Shown one piece after another: positions 35,787 to 47,000 of a DNA stretch of 64,000 nt. The position numbers and the translations under genes are program-made. Location of the stretch: assembly GCF_014334135.1 (NCBI RefSeq), contig NZ_CP060497.1:434001-498000 (forward strand). The letters run 5' to 3'. Source of the stretch: Olivibacter sp. SDN3 (GTDB lineage Bacteria > Bacteroidota > Bacteroidia > Sphingobacteriales > Sphingobacteriaceae). The notes beneath the pieces were generated by a model, which was not told the origin of the DNA, did no database searches, and saw only the letters and a list, made by a program, of their open reading frames with translations. How positions within the stretch are numbered: position 1 is the stretch's first letter; the number at the start of each line of letters is the position of its first letter.

Positions 35787-37529
35787 TTACTGAATTATTT
35801 TAATCCCTTTGGGTGCCTTGACCGCTGTTTTTATTTTTCCATCGGCCTGCTTTGTGTGTTTTACCCAAACCAAGCCTTCGGGCGTTGGGAAGGTTCCTTC
35901 CGCGAACTCAAGATCTTCCAAATGTGGTGTAATTTTAATCTCCTTACAGCCTGGCGCAGTCACTTTTATTCCCAGTATATGTTCAGTGAGCCAAGCCGTA
36001 GGCCCGGAAGCCCATCCGTGGCATAAACTGTGGCGAAAGCCTTCGTAGCAATAGGCTCCATAATCGCCATGTATATCTTTCTTTCCCGGAGGCACCAACT
36101 CATCTATTCTTGAAGCATTGGGCAGCCATTCCAGGTTAAAGTCTTCCCAAAAGGTAGTAGCCCCAAGATCAAGCATTGCTCCCCAATAAGTCCTTATATT
36201 ATTCAATGCTGCCTGATAGTCGCCTGCTTTTGCCATAGCCTGCAACATATAGTAGCCATAAAAGGTGGAGAAGTCTTTTGCACCGTCAACACCAAGTACC
36301 TCCTTATTCGCTTGAGCGGCTGGCATTAAATCAGCCAATGCCATCAATGCCGCTGCCTGTTTGGACTGGTTGGGGTTTGGAGTATACTGTTTTAATTTAG
36401 CAACTGCCTCTTTACAAATAGCAGCGGTTGCAGTATCTTCTAATATTTCAGAAAGCTCAACACCGGTTTGTAGGGATAAAACCATCATAGCCTGTAACCC
36501 TGCATGTATTCCAGCTTTATTTTCACTGGACGGCCAATCCAAGAACCTATTCCCATCTAACGATTCTTTATTTCCATCGATTTTGGCAACAAGGTGTCGC
36601 AATAATTGTGCGAGGTAGGGTTGTTGCTTTTTAAGATAATTCAGGTCACCATGATGCATATACCAATCTCGCTGAATAATAATCCACCACATGGAATAGG
36701 TGCTTATCCCGTTCATCCAATCCGGTAAGGGTGTTATTTCTCTCGATAAGTCCAAACTCTTCGGTACCACCTCATTAAAGCCAAAGACGCTATTGATTGT
36801 CGCCACCTCCGGATGCATATCCCCCACCCATACCAATCGATCTCGTTTTATACCATCCCAAAGGTACTCCTGCATGTTTAGATGCACCGTATAGGCACCG
36901 GTTTCCCAAATTTGATTCAGCCGATCGTCACTGCTCTTAAAGGACCCTAAATAAGGAATATCGCGGTAGGTAAATATCGCGCTTACCTCTTTTAACTGTA
37001 ATTCGGCATCTTCTTCCTCTAGATCTATCCGTACAAAGCGGAACCCACTTTCGCCCAATTGAATTTTTCCCAGCCAGGGCAATAAAGTAGTAAAATCACG
37101 TATAGCGTGATCATTTGTTGCACCCTTTTCTCCAATATCACTCATAGCTTCACTGGCAGATTCACCGAAACGAACCCTCACTTTCAAAGGTTTATTTTCC
37201 TTCCACATTCCGGTAACGATCTCTACTCCCCCGTGAAGCTCTCTTCCAAAATCAATTAAAATACCGGCTTTTTCTCCACTACTCGTATTCTTCAAAACAC
37301 ATACATCCCGATTGGCAAGATCAGCCTGCCCAATTCCTTTATTTAACAGCGCTTCACTATTTGCTATTTGTCCAGCTTTTAATAAAATCCTTTGTGGATT
37401 TATAAAGGTTCTAGTTAAATTGCTTTTGGTATGTGCCTCCATGAATGCCATCGGACTATTTAAAGGTTCTTGCGCAACGCATGACACACAACACATAGAA
37501 GCAAACACAACAACTAATATATTCTTCAT
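35787..37529 (-). CDS. Short GH78-like alpha-L-rhamnosidase
   Basis: The 580-aa exported protein has a signal region (MKNILVVVFASMCCVSC, possibly lipid-anchored) and an alpha/alpha-barrel of the rhamnosidase type. The catalytic loop reads DGIKRDRLVWVGD, so D225, D230 and D237 occupy the places of the GH78 acidic triad (D-x4-E/D-x6-D). Compared with the full GH78 enzymes in the locus it lacks the N-terminal rhamnosidase_N sandwich domains, leaving one beta-domain before the barrel. The C-terminal beta-domain (KEIKITPHLEDLEFAEGTFPTPEG) is typical. Substrate probably a terminal alpha-L-rhamnose or a close analogue. Confidence 0.8.
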   Translation of the reverse strand: MKNILVVVFASMCCVSCVAQEPLNSPMAFMEAHTKSNLTRTFINPQRILLKAGQIANSEALLNKGIGQADLANRDVCVLKNTSSGEKAGILIDFGRELHGGVEIVTGMWKENKPLKVRVRFGESASEAMSDIGEKGATNDHAIRDFTTLLPWLGKIQLGESGFRFVRIDLEEEDAELQLKEVSAIFTYRDIPYLGSFKSSDDRLNQIWETGAYTVHLNMQEYLWDGIKRDRLVWVGDMHPEVATINSVFGFNEVVPKSLDLSREITPLPDWMNGISTYSMWWIIIQRDWYMHHGDLNYLKKQQPYLAQLLRHLVAKIDGNKESLDGNRFLDWPSSENKAGIHAGLQAMMVLSLQTGVELSEILEDTATAAICKEAVAKLKQYTPNPNQSKQAAALMALADLMPAAQANKEVLGVDGAKDFSTFYGYYMLQAMAKAGDYQAALNNIRTYWGAMLDLGATTFWEDFNLEWLPNASRIDELVPPGKKDIHGDYGAYCYEGFRHSLCHGWASGPTAWLTEHILGIKVTAPGCKEIKITPHLEDLEFAEGTFPTPEGLVWVKHTKQADGKIKTAVKAPKGIKIIQ

Positions 37530-37541
37530 CTAAATCTAAGC

Positions 37542-39449
37542 TTAATAATTTTCGTTCGATGACCTAGGGTCTACAACCTGCGGAATCCAGGTTTGAAAAA
37601 AAGGATTCGTTTCATCGCCATATCCAGCAGAAGCATAATCACATAAAATAATACTTAAGGGATCGGCCCCTTTTTCCCGATATGATTCAGGAATAAAAGA
37701 AGCATGATACAACATCCAAAAGCCTGCTTTATTATCCGTAAAAGGCTCCAACTCAATATGGTTTCCTTCAATCATTTTGGGGTCTAGCGAAATCCCTACA
37801 GGAACCGTTCCCAAACGGGTATCCCTTGTCAAAACAATCGGGCCCCGAAGAATAGCCGTGTATTGCAGTACATCACCCAACTTTACCACCCTTCCTCTCA
37901 TATCCAACTGGAGTTCAATTTGATCGCCTTTCTTCCATTTCCTTCGCACTGATACATACGCACCGGGTTTCCAATCTCGAATCGTTTCTCCATTGACTTT
38001 TAAAGCCGACTGCGTACTCCATGATGGAATACGCAGGTTGATGGCAAATTCTTCTTCTTTTTCGGGATTTACCACGATATTCACCAGGCCATCTTCTGGA
38101 TAAGCCGTGTTTTGATGAATGGTAACCAACTGTTTTTTCGGTGTGTTCACCACATATTCCCCATCTGCATAATAATTAATTTGTAGCCCATCCCGTTGTG
38201 CTGTCGCCACCAATCTGGGAAAAAGAAATAAGCCGCGCGGGCCGCTGGCTTCACAGCAATTCAATCCCATCCCGCACTGCTCGCTACCGGGTAACCTTTG
38301 CCCGGTCAAAGGCGTATATTTAGCCCATTGCGCACCATCCTTATGCACAGCACCTAACAAAGCATTATAATATGCCTGCTCTATTGCATCTGCATATTTG
38401 CTTTCTCCTGTTAACCTTAAAAGTTGTGCGCTCAGCTTTATCCAAGTAACAGTAACGCAAGTTTCCTGATAATGATGGACGGGAAAAGCCTGCAACGCCT
38501 TGCCTCCAAACCACATTTCGGCAGATGCACCTGAACCTGCTATATTAATCTCGGTGTCGCGGATATTTTGCCAGGTATCTTCAACGGCTATTTTATAAGC
38601 TTCTTTTCCCGTTATACGATAAAGTTCCAGCAAACCTTCGTAACAAGACATCATTTCATAGGCTTTTTGCCCCTGTTCCCAACTATACCAGCTTTCAGGT
38701 TTCGGAAATCTTTTGGCAACAGGTATCTTACTTTTACTCAACAATTGGGGGCCTTCAGGACTTTCCCACTGGCTTACAATCTCTTCTGCGAAATCTAAAT
38801 ACTTCTTTTGCTTCGTTCGCGCATAAAGCAAGCAAATGGGTTCAAGTACTGAAGACGCCGCCATCCCCCTATAATTACCTTTGGTAACGATAATCCCATC
38901 CTTACCTTCAAGATCATCGATAAGATTATCTGCCAATTTCGACGCAGCCTCCAAGCTCGTTTTTTCGCCGGTAAGGTCATAATAGTCCAGCAATCCCAAC
39001 ATACAATATTTTCTTCCCCAAATATCCCACTGCTCCAATAAATGCTCTTTTGCATAATTTCCAATGTATCCATCGGGTGTTTGCGTAGCCATTAAACCAT
39101 GCACGGCATCATCCAGCACCTCTTTTAGCTCCGATGTTGGATGATAACGATATGCCAGCACGGCAGATGTAAACCATTTGCCCCAAAATTCCGACTGCCA
39201 CATGCGGGTTTCTGTACGATTCTCAGGTTTAAAAACAGCAATTAAACGATCTACATCCTGAGCTAAGATGTTATGCTCGTAAGCAACAGCTAACCTTTCC
39301 CCCAGGACCCCTTCGATCTTTGCTTCGGCAGCAAAAGAAATTTCATCGTCTATGGCCTGCTGTCCCCGCAATAATAGCGGAAAAAAAAGTAGCTGTCCAA
39401 GAAAAAGAAAGCTAAAAAACGATAAATAAGAAACACCTGTGCGGTTCAT
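37542..39449 (-). CDS. GH127-type (DUF1680) beta-L-arabinofuranosidase
   Basis: The 635-aa exported protein has an N-terminal signal (to about residue 29), an alpha/alpha-barrel (TPDGYIGNYAKEH, GRKYCMLGLLDYYDLTGE) and C-terminal beta-sandwiches (NLRIPSWSTQSALKVNGE). The family's zinc/cysteine site is visible: E329 and C331 in YQETCVTVTW and the adjacent C398 and C399 in GLNCCEASGPRG; the Cys in this site acts as nucleophile in characterised GH127 enzymes. It should release beta-L-arabinofuranose. GH127-related families share this motif, so the exact linkage is open. It lies 12 bases before the short GH78-like gene. Confidence 0.87.
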   Translation of the reverse strand: MNRTGVSYLSFFSFLFLGQLLFFPLLLRGQQAIDDEISFAAEAKIEGVLGERLAVAYEHNILAQDVDRLIAVFKPENRTETRMWQSEFWGKWFTSAVLAYRYHPTSELKEVLDDAVHGLMATQTPDGYIGNYAKEHLLEQWDIWGRKYCMLGLLDYYDLTGEKTSLEAASKLADNLIDDLEGKDGIIVTKGNYRGMAASSVLEPICLLYARTKQKKYLDFAEEIVSQWESPEGPQLLSKSKIPVAKRFPKPESWYSWEQGQKAYEMMSCYEGLLELYRITGKEAYKIAVEDTWQNIRDTEINIAGSGASAEMWFGGKALQAFPVHHYQETCVTVTWIKLSAQLLRLTGESKYADAIEQAYYNALLGAVHKDGAQWAKYTPLTGQRLPGSEQCGMGLNCCEASGPRGLFLFPRLVATAQRDGLQINYYADGEYVVNTPKKQLVTIHQNTAYPEDGLVNIVVNPEKEEEFAINLRIPSWSTQSALKVNGETIRDWKPGAYVSVRRKWKKGDQIELQLDMRGRVVKLGDVLQYTAILRGPIVLTRDTRLGTVPVGISLDPKMIEGNHIELEPFTDNKAGFWMLYHASFIPESYREKGADPLSIILCDYASAGYGDETNPFFQTWIPQVVDPRSSNENY

Positions 39450-39526
39450 ACATTGATTGGTTTTTTTTCTCTCGGCCTAATATACTATTTACCGTCCAGC
39501 GGTGCGTCATGGGCTATCCTGCATCA

Positions 39527-41185
39527 TTATTTTTGAAAGATATCCGGATATTTTCTTATAAAATATACCGGTGTGCAGCTCCAGGCATGGCAATAGCTAT
39601 TCATGGGGTAGAAATTATAGGGCGATTTATATTCATCCTTAGGGTCATAAACCTCCCAGAAGGTATCCGCTCCTTTTTCGACCATCTTTCCCCAATAATT
39701 TAACATAATTTCCTTCGCTTCAAGTCCCATTCCACAATTAATCATTGCTTGTAAAAAGTAATGGTATAAATAGGGTCCACCAGGTGTTAATGCATTTTCA
39801 TGCTGCATAAGCTGCTTAACGATGTTGGCTCCTTCTTTTTTGGTGGTTACCCCACCTAAGACCATCCAGATCTGAGAGGCATAAGAAACTTGTTGATCTT
39901 CACCACTCACAAATAAATTGCTTTCTTTATCAAAAAATTGCTTTCTCGCGCCATCTGTCATTTGCCTGATCAGAGCAGGAAGCTCCGCCACTTCATTTTC
40001 TTTATTTAAACGTTTAGCCAGCGCATAGGTTTCTTTCAACGAATATATGGCCAAGCCTTGAATGGCGCCCGCCTTATGCAGTCCATCCTTCCAATCAATA
40101 AAAATCCAGATGTCTTTAGCTGCCCTATCGTAATCAATCATTCCGGTTTCATCTAAAAACAATTTCAGTAATTCCAGTTGCTTTTTAGCAACCGGCCATA
40201 GGTCTACTGCGGTTTCTTTATCTTCCGTAATCTCATAATAGTCCTTTAAAGCTACATTATAAAGTAACGCGTAATCCAGCAACTTCTGTCCTTCCTGCGG
40301 ATGTGGTTTTGGTTTTTCGAAAACAGTCCCGTGCAAATAGCCCTCTAGATCACTTAATGCCGCCAACAGATAAAGACAACGTTTGGTTAACCCATGATTT
40401 TTAAAGGAAAAATTATTGGCCAAAGCCTCCAGATACAGATCACCAATCCACAAACGTTGATCTCGTTTCGGGCCATCTTCGTAAACCGTTTGCATACACT
40501 CTTGTAAAGTAATTAACCCAATTCGGTCAATATCCCGAATAACCGAAGAAGTAGCGGCTGATAGCGGTTCAATTTCACTATTGGCAGACGTGGTAGCCTT
40601 TATCTGCATGTTAGCAATTTTAAAATCATAAGCAATCGAAGGGCTGATGAGTTCCACTTTAACATACCGAAAGGCCAAACGACGGGGAATGGTAATGGTT
40701 GTTGGTATCTCGGTTACCGTTACGATTTCATCCTGCAACCAAGCTCTACTCAGTCCTCCCGGATAAGGATCAAACGGGACTGCCAGTTCTGCCGGCACTT
40801 CTCCGAAGGTAAATTTCAGCCGTAAGGGGGCATCCGGTGTGCTGTTAAAGTTTTCCAACGAAAAAGAGAAGTGACCGGTATAATGCGCACCAAAATCCAC
40901 AATAACACCAGACTGGCTTGTAAATCCGCTATGATATAAACTATCTATGCTCATAGATGCGTTAATTTTCCAACCTTGGAAAGCTTGCTTATCTTCCTCT
41001 AACCTTCCTAAGTTAACCGGATTTATTAATCGCTCATGAAGCACTGGTTTATTTTCTTCAGCTTTTCTGAGCCATTCATTTCTTCGCTCGCCATAGAAGT
41101 CCTGCGCATAGACCAAGTGAAGAAAACAGGGACACATCAAGATAAATAATATAATAAAACGGATAAGTGAGCAGCGAATGGTCAT
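39527..41185 (-). CDS. Short GH78-like alpha-L-rhamnosidase
   Basis: The 552-aa exported protein (signal MTIRCSLIRFIILFILMCPC, cut near VYAQ) has one N-terminal beta-sandwich and an alpha/alpha-barrel. The catalytic loop DGPKRDQRLWIGD gives D237, D242 and D249 in GH78 positions, the same DGxKRD variant as the 35787-37529 gene. It lacks the additional N-terminal domains of canonical GH78. A GTG one codon earlier is an alternative start; I prefer the ATG. The start overlaps or abuts the upstream GH78 stop (TAGTGATG), so the two are coupled. Confidence 0.8.
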   Translation of the reverse strand: MTIRCSLIRFIILFILMCPCFLHLVYAQDFYGERRNEWLRKAEENKPVLHERLINPVNLGRLEEDKQAFQGWKINASMSIDSLYHSGFTSQSGVIVDFGAHYTGHFSFSLENFNSTPDAPLRLKFTFGEVPAELAVPFDPYPGGLSRAWLQDEIVTVTEIPTTITIPRRLAFRYVKVELISPSIAYDFKIANMQIKATTSANSEIEPLSAATSSVIRDIDRIGLITLQECMQTVYEDGPKRDQRLWIGDLYLEALANNFSFKNHGLTKRCLYLLAALSDLEGYLHGTVFEKPKPHPQEGQKLLDYALLYNVALKDYYEITEDKETAVDLWPVAKKQLELLKLFLDETGMIDYDRAAKDIWIFIDWKDGLHKAGAIQGLAIYSLKETYALAKRLNKENEVAELPALIRQMTDGARKQFFDKESNLFVSGEDQQVSYASQIWMVLGGVTTKKEGANIVKQLMQHENALTPGGPYLYHYFLQAMINCGMGLEAKEIMLNYWGKMVEKGADTFWEVYDPKDEYKSPYNFYPMNSYCHAWSCTPVYFIRKYPDIFQK

Positions 41186-41187
41186 CA

Positions 41188-43908
41188 CTAACTTTTTATG
41201 TTAAAAATGAACTGGTATTTTCCAGACCCAACTTCATGTTCAGTTCCTTCAATATTCTGACCACTTTTTTCCTTTACGGTTCCAGGCAAAGCATCCGGAA
41301 AAACCAGGTGTGCCCTGGTATTGGGCGGTACCGTTACTTCCATCAAAAACTGATCTCCTTCAATTTTCCAAGCCGACGTGATCGTTCCGTATACCGTTTC
41401 TAATGATGCATTAGCGTGTTTTATGCCACCTCCAGGTCGCGGCGCAATGGTGAAGATTTTATACGCCGGCATTTCCTTCATCCCACGAATGCCCGTAATA
41501 TTTTTATACATCCAATCGCCTATGGCTCCATATGCATAATGATTAAAAGAGTTCATATCCTTATTCTGAAAAGAGCCATCCGGTTTAATGCCGTCCCAGC
41601 GTTCCCAAATAGTAGTTGCTCCCTGCTTTACAGGATAGAGCCACGAGGGATAGGTCTCTTGCTTCAACAAGGTATAAGCAACATCCTCATAACCGAATCT
41701 GCTGAGCACATGACAGAGATAGGGCGTTCCCAGAAAACCTGTAGTGAGGTGATTATCGTAATTTTCGATGTTCTCCACCAGTCTTTCTGCCGCCTGAGCA
41801 CGTACATCTTCCGGTAACATGTCAAAATGCAAAGCTAGGACATAGGCCGTTTGAGAACTGGAAACCAGACGACCTGATGGGGTTACAAATTCATGCACAA
41901 AGGCGTCTTTTATTTTCGCCAGCAGCCCTTCATATTTTAACACATCTTCTTGCTTATCAAGTACTTTGGCCGCATTAATCATCAATTGCACAGAATTGGC
42001 GTAAAATGCTTGTGCGATCAAGTATTTATCGGTAATGGCTGCTTTACCATCCCGATCATCATTTGGTATGTAAAATAGCCAATCACCAAAATGCCAGCCC
42101 TTATTCCAGAGATTATCCGTGCTATTGGCTGTCATGAACTGCACCCACTTGGTCATTGATTCATATTGATCTTCCAGTATGCCGGGATCTCCGTAAGCTT
42201 GATAAAAATCCCAGGGTATAATGGTTGCCGCATCTGCCCAACCAGCGGAGCCACCCTGTTCACCGTCCCAATAATAAGGTATTACATGTGGTACGGAACC
42301 ATCGGCAAATTGATCCGCTTTTAAATCTTTTAGCCATTTCACAAAAAAGCCTGCCACATCCATATTGTAAGCTGCCGTGTTAAAAAAAGCCTGTGCGTCG
42401 CCTGTCCAACCCAATCGCTCATCACGTTGAGGGCAATCTGTTGGCACATCGAGGAAATTGCCTTTCTGCCCCCACTGTATATTGTGTTGCAATTGATTGA
42501 GCAGGGAATCTGATGTCTCGAAAGTACCCGTGTTAGCCATTGCCGAATGCAATACCATTGCTTCAATATTCTCCAGATCGACCCCTTCTTCTGCACCTTC
42601 AATTTTCACATAACGAAAACCCTGAAAAGAAAAGTGGGGATGGTAAGTTGCTTCCCCGTTCCCCCCGGTGATATAGGTAATTTTCTGCTGTGCCGCACGC
42701 AGATTTTCTGTATAAAAATTCCCCTCCTTATCCAAGACTTCAGCATGGGTAATGACTACGGAGTCTCCTGCATTTCCCTGTACTTTAAAATTTACCCATC
42801 CAACCAGGTTCTGACCAAAATCTATTACTTTTTCTCCCTTAGGTGTGGTAATGATCTCTACAGGTTTCAGCCTTTCATGTATTCGAACGGGCGGTGCAGG
42901 CGAAATAACCAGGTGATCGTAAGAAAGACTATCGATGACCACGGTATTCTCCCATTGCGTATCGTCAAAAGTCCCGTTAGTCCAATCGTCGAGTTCCAAA
43001 CGGGCATCGTAAATTTCACCATTATAAATATCAGCCATTCGGATCGGACCTTCCGAGGTGCTTTTCCAACTATCATCGCTGATGATAACCTCCTTGTGAC
43101 CATTTGCGTACTCTACTTCTAGCTGGGCAAGCAACGTGGGATCTTGACCATAATAGTTTCGCCCCCCCATTAAATTACCACGATACCAACCATCGCCCAA
43201 CATTACGCCCAAAGCGTTATCGCCCTGATGGAGCTGATCAGAAAGATCGTACACTTGGTATTGCAATTGTTTATGAAAGCTGGTCCACCCCGGCGTAAAA
43301 TACGCATCTCCAACACGCTGTCCATTGATATATGCTTCGTAAAGTCCATAAGAAGTAATATATAACCGAGCTTTGATTACCTTATCATCTACACGGAATG
43401 TTTTCCTAAATAGGGGCACCGGCCCAGACTCAACCGGCATATGCTGACTACTGCGAATCCATTTAGCCTGCCAATCATCCGGTTTTAGCAGTCCCATTTC
43501 CCAAAAGTTAATTTCGCTCCAAGGCGATACATTTCCTTTATTATCCCAAACTCTTACCTGCCAATAATAACGCTTAGCCGATTCCAACGCATTTCCGGCA
43601 TAGGGAATATGGATCGACTGATCGCTTTCTATTTTTCCTGAGTGCCAGGAAAGCGCCTTGTCACTCATTTTTTTGGAGTCGGTTCCCACCCTGATTTCAT
43701 AGCCCGTTTGCATAACCTCTTTTAAAGAAGATTGCAATTTCCAAGCAAAGCGTGGATTGGTATCATCAAGACCAATCGGATTTACCTTATAATTGATTTT
43801 TAAATCAGTCACTGACAATTTCTGCGCAGCAAGAGCTAAGGGCTGTATGGATAACATGACGATAAAACAACCTATTTTGGACAATAGTTTAAGATGCAGA
43901 TCATTCAT
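41188..43908 (-). CDS. GH78 alpha-L-rhamnosidase (full length)
   Basis: The 906-aa exported enzyme has a signal peptide (to about 28), an N-terminal Ig-like domain (LKINYKVNPIGLDDTNPRFAWKLQS), the rhamnosidase_N sandwich (FRKTFRVDDKVIKARLYI; YINGQRVGDAYFTPGWTSF), the rhamnosidase beta-domain, the (alpha/alpha)6 catalytic barrel and a C-terminal sandwich. The catalytic loop DCPQRDERLGWTGDAQ begins at D491 and ends at D504. It cleaves alpha-L-rhamnose from oligosaccharides or glycosides in the periplasm. The downstream short GH78-like gene begins within its stop codon. Confidence 0.93.
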   Translation of the reverse strand: MNDLHLKLLSKIGCFIVMLSIQPLALAAQKLSVTDLKINYKVNPIGLDDTNPRFAWKLQSSLKEVMQTGYEIRVGTDSKKMSDKALSWHSGKIESDQSIHIPYAGNALESAKRYYWQVRVWDNKGNVSPWSEINFWEMGLLKPDDWQAKWIRSSQHMPVESGPVPLFRKTFRVDDKVIKARLYITSYGLYEAYINGQRVGDAYFTPGWTSFHKQLQYQVYDLSDQLHQGDNALGVMLGDGWYRGNLMGGRNYYGQDPTLLAQLEVEYANGHKEVIISDDSWKSTSEGPIRMADIYNGEIYDARLELDDWTNGTFDDTQWENTVVIDSLSYDHLVISPAPPVRIHERLKPVEIITTPKGEKVIDFGQNLVGWVNFKVQGNAGDSVVITHAEVLDKEGNFYTENLRAAQQKITYITGGNGEATYHPHFSFQGFRYVKIEGAEEGVDLENIEAMVLHSAMANTGTFETSDSLLNQLQHNIQWGQKGNFLDVPTDCPQRDERLGWTGDAQAFFNTAAYNMDVAGFFVKWLKDLKADQFADGSVPHVIPYYWDGEQGGSAGWADAATIIPWDFYQAYGDPGILEDQYESMTKWVQFMTANSTDNLWNKGWHFGDWLFYIPNDDRDGKAAITDKYLIAQAFYANSVQLMINAAKVLDKQEDVLKYEGLLAKIKDAFVHEFVTPSGRLVSSSQTAYVLALHFDMLPEDVRAQAAERLVENIENYDNHLTTGFLGTPYLCHVLSRFGYEDVAYTLLKQETYPSWLYPVKQGATTIWERWDGIKPDGSFQNKDMNSFNHYAYGAIGDWMYKNITGIRGMKEMPAYKIFTIAPRPGGGIKHANASLETVYGTITSAWKIEGDQFLMEVTVPPNTRAHLVFPDALPGTVKEKSGQNIEGTEHEVGSGKYQFIFNIKS

Positions 43909-44023
43909 AATGCTAGTTAATTGGTTATGTTATTTGGTAATCGTGTTACAAGTTACAAGAATACCGTCTCGTTAGCAACCTGTACTTTCCTGTTCATCCT
44001 GTTATTTCAAAATACCAGCAAGC

Positions 44024-47000
44024 TTAATCCCTCCGCAGTTGAAGAATTCGCACAGGACCTAACAGCCCAGAGCTCCTCAACGTGTCATCCGTTTTATATG
44101 GATTAAAGGTGGTAAATGTGGTTCGTTGACTTCCTCGAGGCTTGTTCGTTTTAAGCCAGCTAGGCCACTCTCCATCTTTTACCCCATCGTCCGTATATTG
44201 CTGATCACCTATTAATCGATTTATCCAAAGATTCGCTACTTCAATAATTAATTGGTTATCCTCTTCTTTGAGAGCTTCCGTAATATCCACTCGCCAAGGA
44301 GCCGTCCAAACGGTCGACAATTCCTTACCATTCAAGTGGATACGTGCCATATTTTTTACATCCCCTAAATCTATTAAAATACGGCTACCTTTAGGTACCT
44401 CTGGAAAGTCAAAAATCTTTTCATAACGAGCAATACCTGAATAATATTTGACGCTATCATTTGGATGATTCGTCCAATCCTGCAGTTCGTTCAATAGAAC
44501 AGTTTCCTGCGGTCCCGTTCCTTTTGCATCAAACGCAACTTTCCATGCGCCATTCAATTGCATACGTTCACGTAACTGATTAAAATTTCTGGAGGATTTT
44601 ATTACCTGATCTGCTTTGGTATTTGCTTTAGGAAAAACAACAAAAAAACTTTGATAGGGCTCAAAAGCAAGCGGAAGAACAATTTTACCGTCATGTATAT
44701 CAAACTCCGGCAACTGACGCATCTCTCCACTTACGGGGTCCCATAACTCCGGGTTTTCACCAGTCGATCTAAACGCTCCCTTTATTTCAATCGCTTGATC
44801 CGTTTTATTAGCTACAAAGTAGAGATCCCAATCGGGTGCCGTGCGGTGTGTATACCGAACGGAGTCAGAAGCATTAAAATCCGTTAAAATTCCTTTTTCA
44901 TTCAGCACATCCTCAACAATTTCATAATTTGGATAAAGGTCGTCTCCGTGATACAAATTTTCTCCCCACACAATTTTACCTGCACCATATTCTTCTTTTG
45001 TCCATTGCTGGGTTATTTCTTCTTTTTTCCAGATCGCATTACTTATCGATTTAACTTCCCGATCGCAAGCCGGATATCCCTGCAAGCTGGGCGATTTTTC
45101 CGGAGGGTTACCTATGACGGTTGCTCCCTGCTCAATCAACGACTTTATTTTATTTAAGAACGCTGGGGTCATTGTCTGTACATTAGGTAACACAAGCACC
45201 TGATAAGACGCTCCGCTGGGAAAAACTATTTGATGGTCTTTCACTGTAGCCTCCATAAGCTGCATAGGGCTGCAACCATCAAAATTATATCCTCTTTTAT
45301 CCGGGAGTATTTCATTGCCCAATACTGCTGAACTTGGTGGCGTAAAAACCTGCGGAGCACCTTCTGGGGTAACATATAGTATATCGGCAACCGTGCGCCC
45401 CTGCTGCAACATATACGAACACCTCGCGATGTATCGATGGTAATCGCCTACTAAGGGCCACCAAGTTTGATTCCTATCCCAATGCACGCCATAAGGCCCC
45501 ATTGTCATGCCCGGGCGCAAGCTGTCGGCTAAGGGTTGATGCTGAAAGGTGTGGTATACGAATTGGTTAATGCCCATGGCAAATGCCCAGTCGCCCTGAT
45601 TTTTCATTACTTCCGGATACTGCTTCCAGGCTTCATCATTCTGTGCGGTAAACGCTTCTGCCGGCACGGTGGATTTTCCACCGATATGCGCAATAGATGC
45701 AGCTTCATACACGCTAAAAACGGTATTAAAACCATATCCCTCGCTCCAAAATTCCGCCATCGGCACATCGGCCACCGCTCCCAGGTCAAAATCCGAATTC
45801 GGATTCATATCATAAGGCTCAATCGATAGTTTTAGGTTATGCTGATGGCTATAGTCTTTCAGGTAGTTCGCATGAAACGCCAATACAAGTTCTTGCGCTG
45901 TCAGGCGTAAATCCCATAAAAACCGCTCGCTCGTCTCCAAACTTTCCACAATATGCCCTGCATATACGGGATAGAAAGGCAGTGGGTCATATCCTCTACG
46001 TTGGATAAATTCTTCTCTGAATTTTGGCGTCCAGTTCTGTGCCCCCATCTCCCAACTGTCGATGTGCAAACGCTTTAAACCTCCCGATTTTGATGGGTTT
46101 CCTGTCGCCGTTTTTTCAATTAGCACCCCAACATAGTTTTCCAAATGCGCACGAAACGCTGCACTATCCAGCTTATCGGCTTCAAAACCCAGGCCCGGCG
46201 TCGGCGCGGGCCTCGTCACTGCGCCATTGTTTCGACTAACAAATCGCATGATCGTCCATTTCCCCGGAGGCACTTCCCAGTTCAAGGTACCGTCTTCCAA
46301 AAGTTTGTCGGTAAGATCCACTATACCCTCCTTGGAAATAGCGGCATCCGGTAGATCGGTATAATTGACTTTTGATGGTAATCTTGGTTTTACACCCAAT
46401 TTGGAAGAATAGGGTTCCCGGTAATATAAAGCTTTCTCTTCGATATCTTCAATCAATTTTTCATCGGTAGGTGTAGGAAAGGCTACAACTGCTACATCTT
46501 CATAATATGCCATCCATTTTTCACGAAGCTCGGGTGTGAATCCACCCTCTCCAAAATAAGGACTTTTCGGTGCAGGCACAGGCAACTTTATCCTACGATT
46601 ATTAGCTGCTTCAGCAACTTGAATGGTGCTGCCAACTAAGTGCTGCATCGAAGCTTCAGGTGCTACCCATGGCCCCCCGCTGCCAGCCCAGCCAGGCCCA
46701 GCTCCCAAAATAACATCAATATTTAAGCGTTCAGCCTCCTTCACTGCATGCGCAAAGCCCTCTTGCCATTCTTCGCTTAGAAAATCCACTTCACCTCTTG
46801 GAACACCCACGTTCACCTCGAGAAACACCACACTCCCAATACCTGCTTTTTGCATCGATTCCAAATCTTTCGTCATCGCCTCTTTTGACATATTGCCATC
46901 CATAAAATACCAATAAACACCGGGGCGTACGGAGTCAGGAGGGTTTACAAAACCCGTCCTCATATCTTCTATAGCTATCGATGAGCTATTGCTTGTTTCT

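Noticed and set aside
42547-43122. 191-residue plus-strand frame inside the GH78 gene
   Set aside because: Antisense to the catalytic GH78 gene; no motif.
43793-44106. Two short plus-strand frames near the gap between GH78 and GH106
   Set aside because: Overlap the ends of both genes, lack domain or ribosome-binding evidence.
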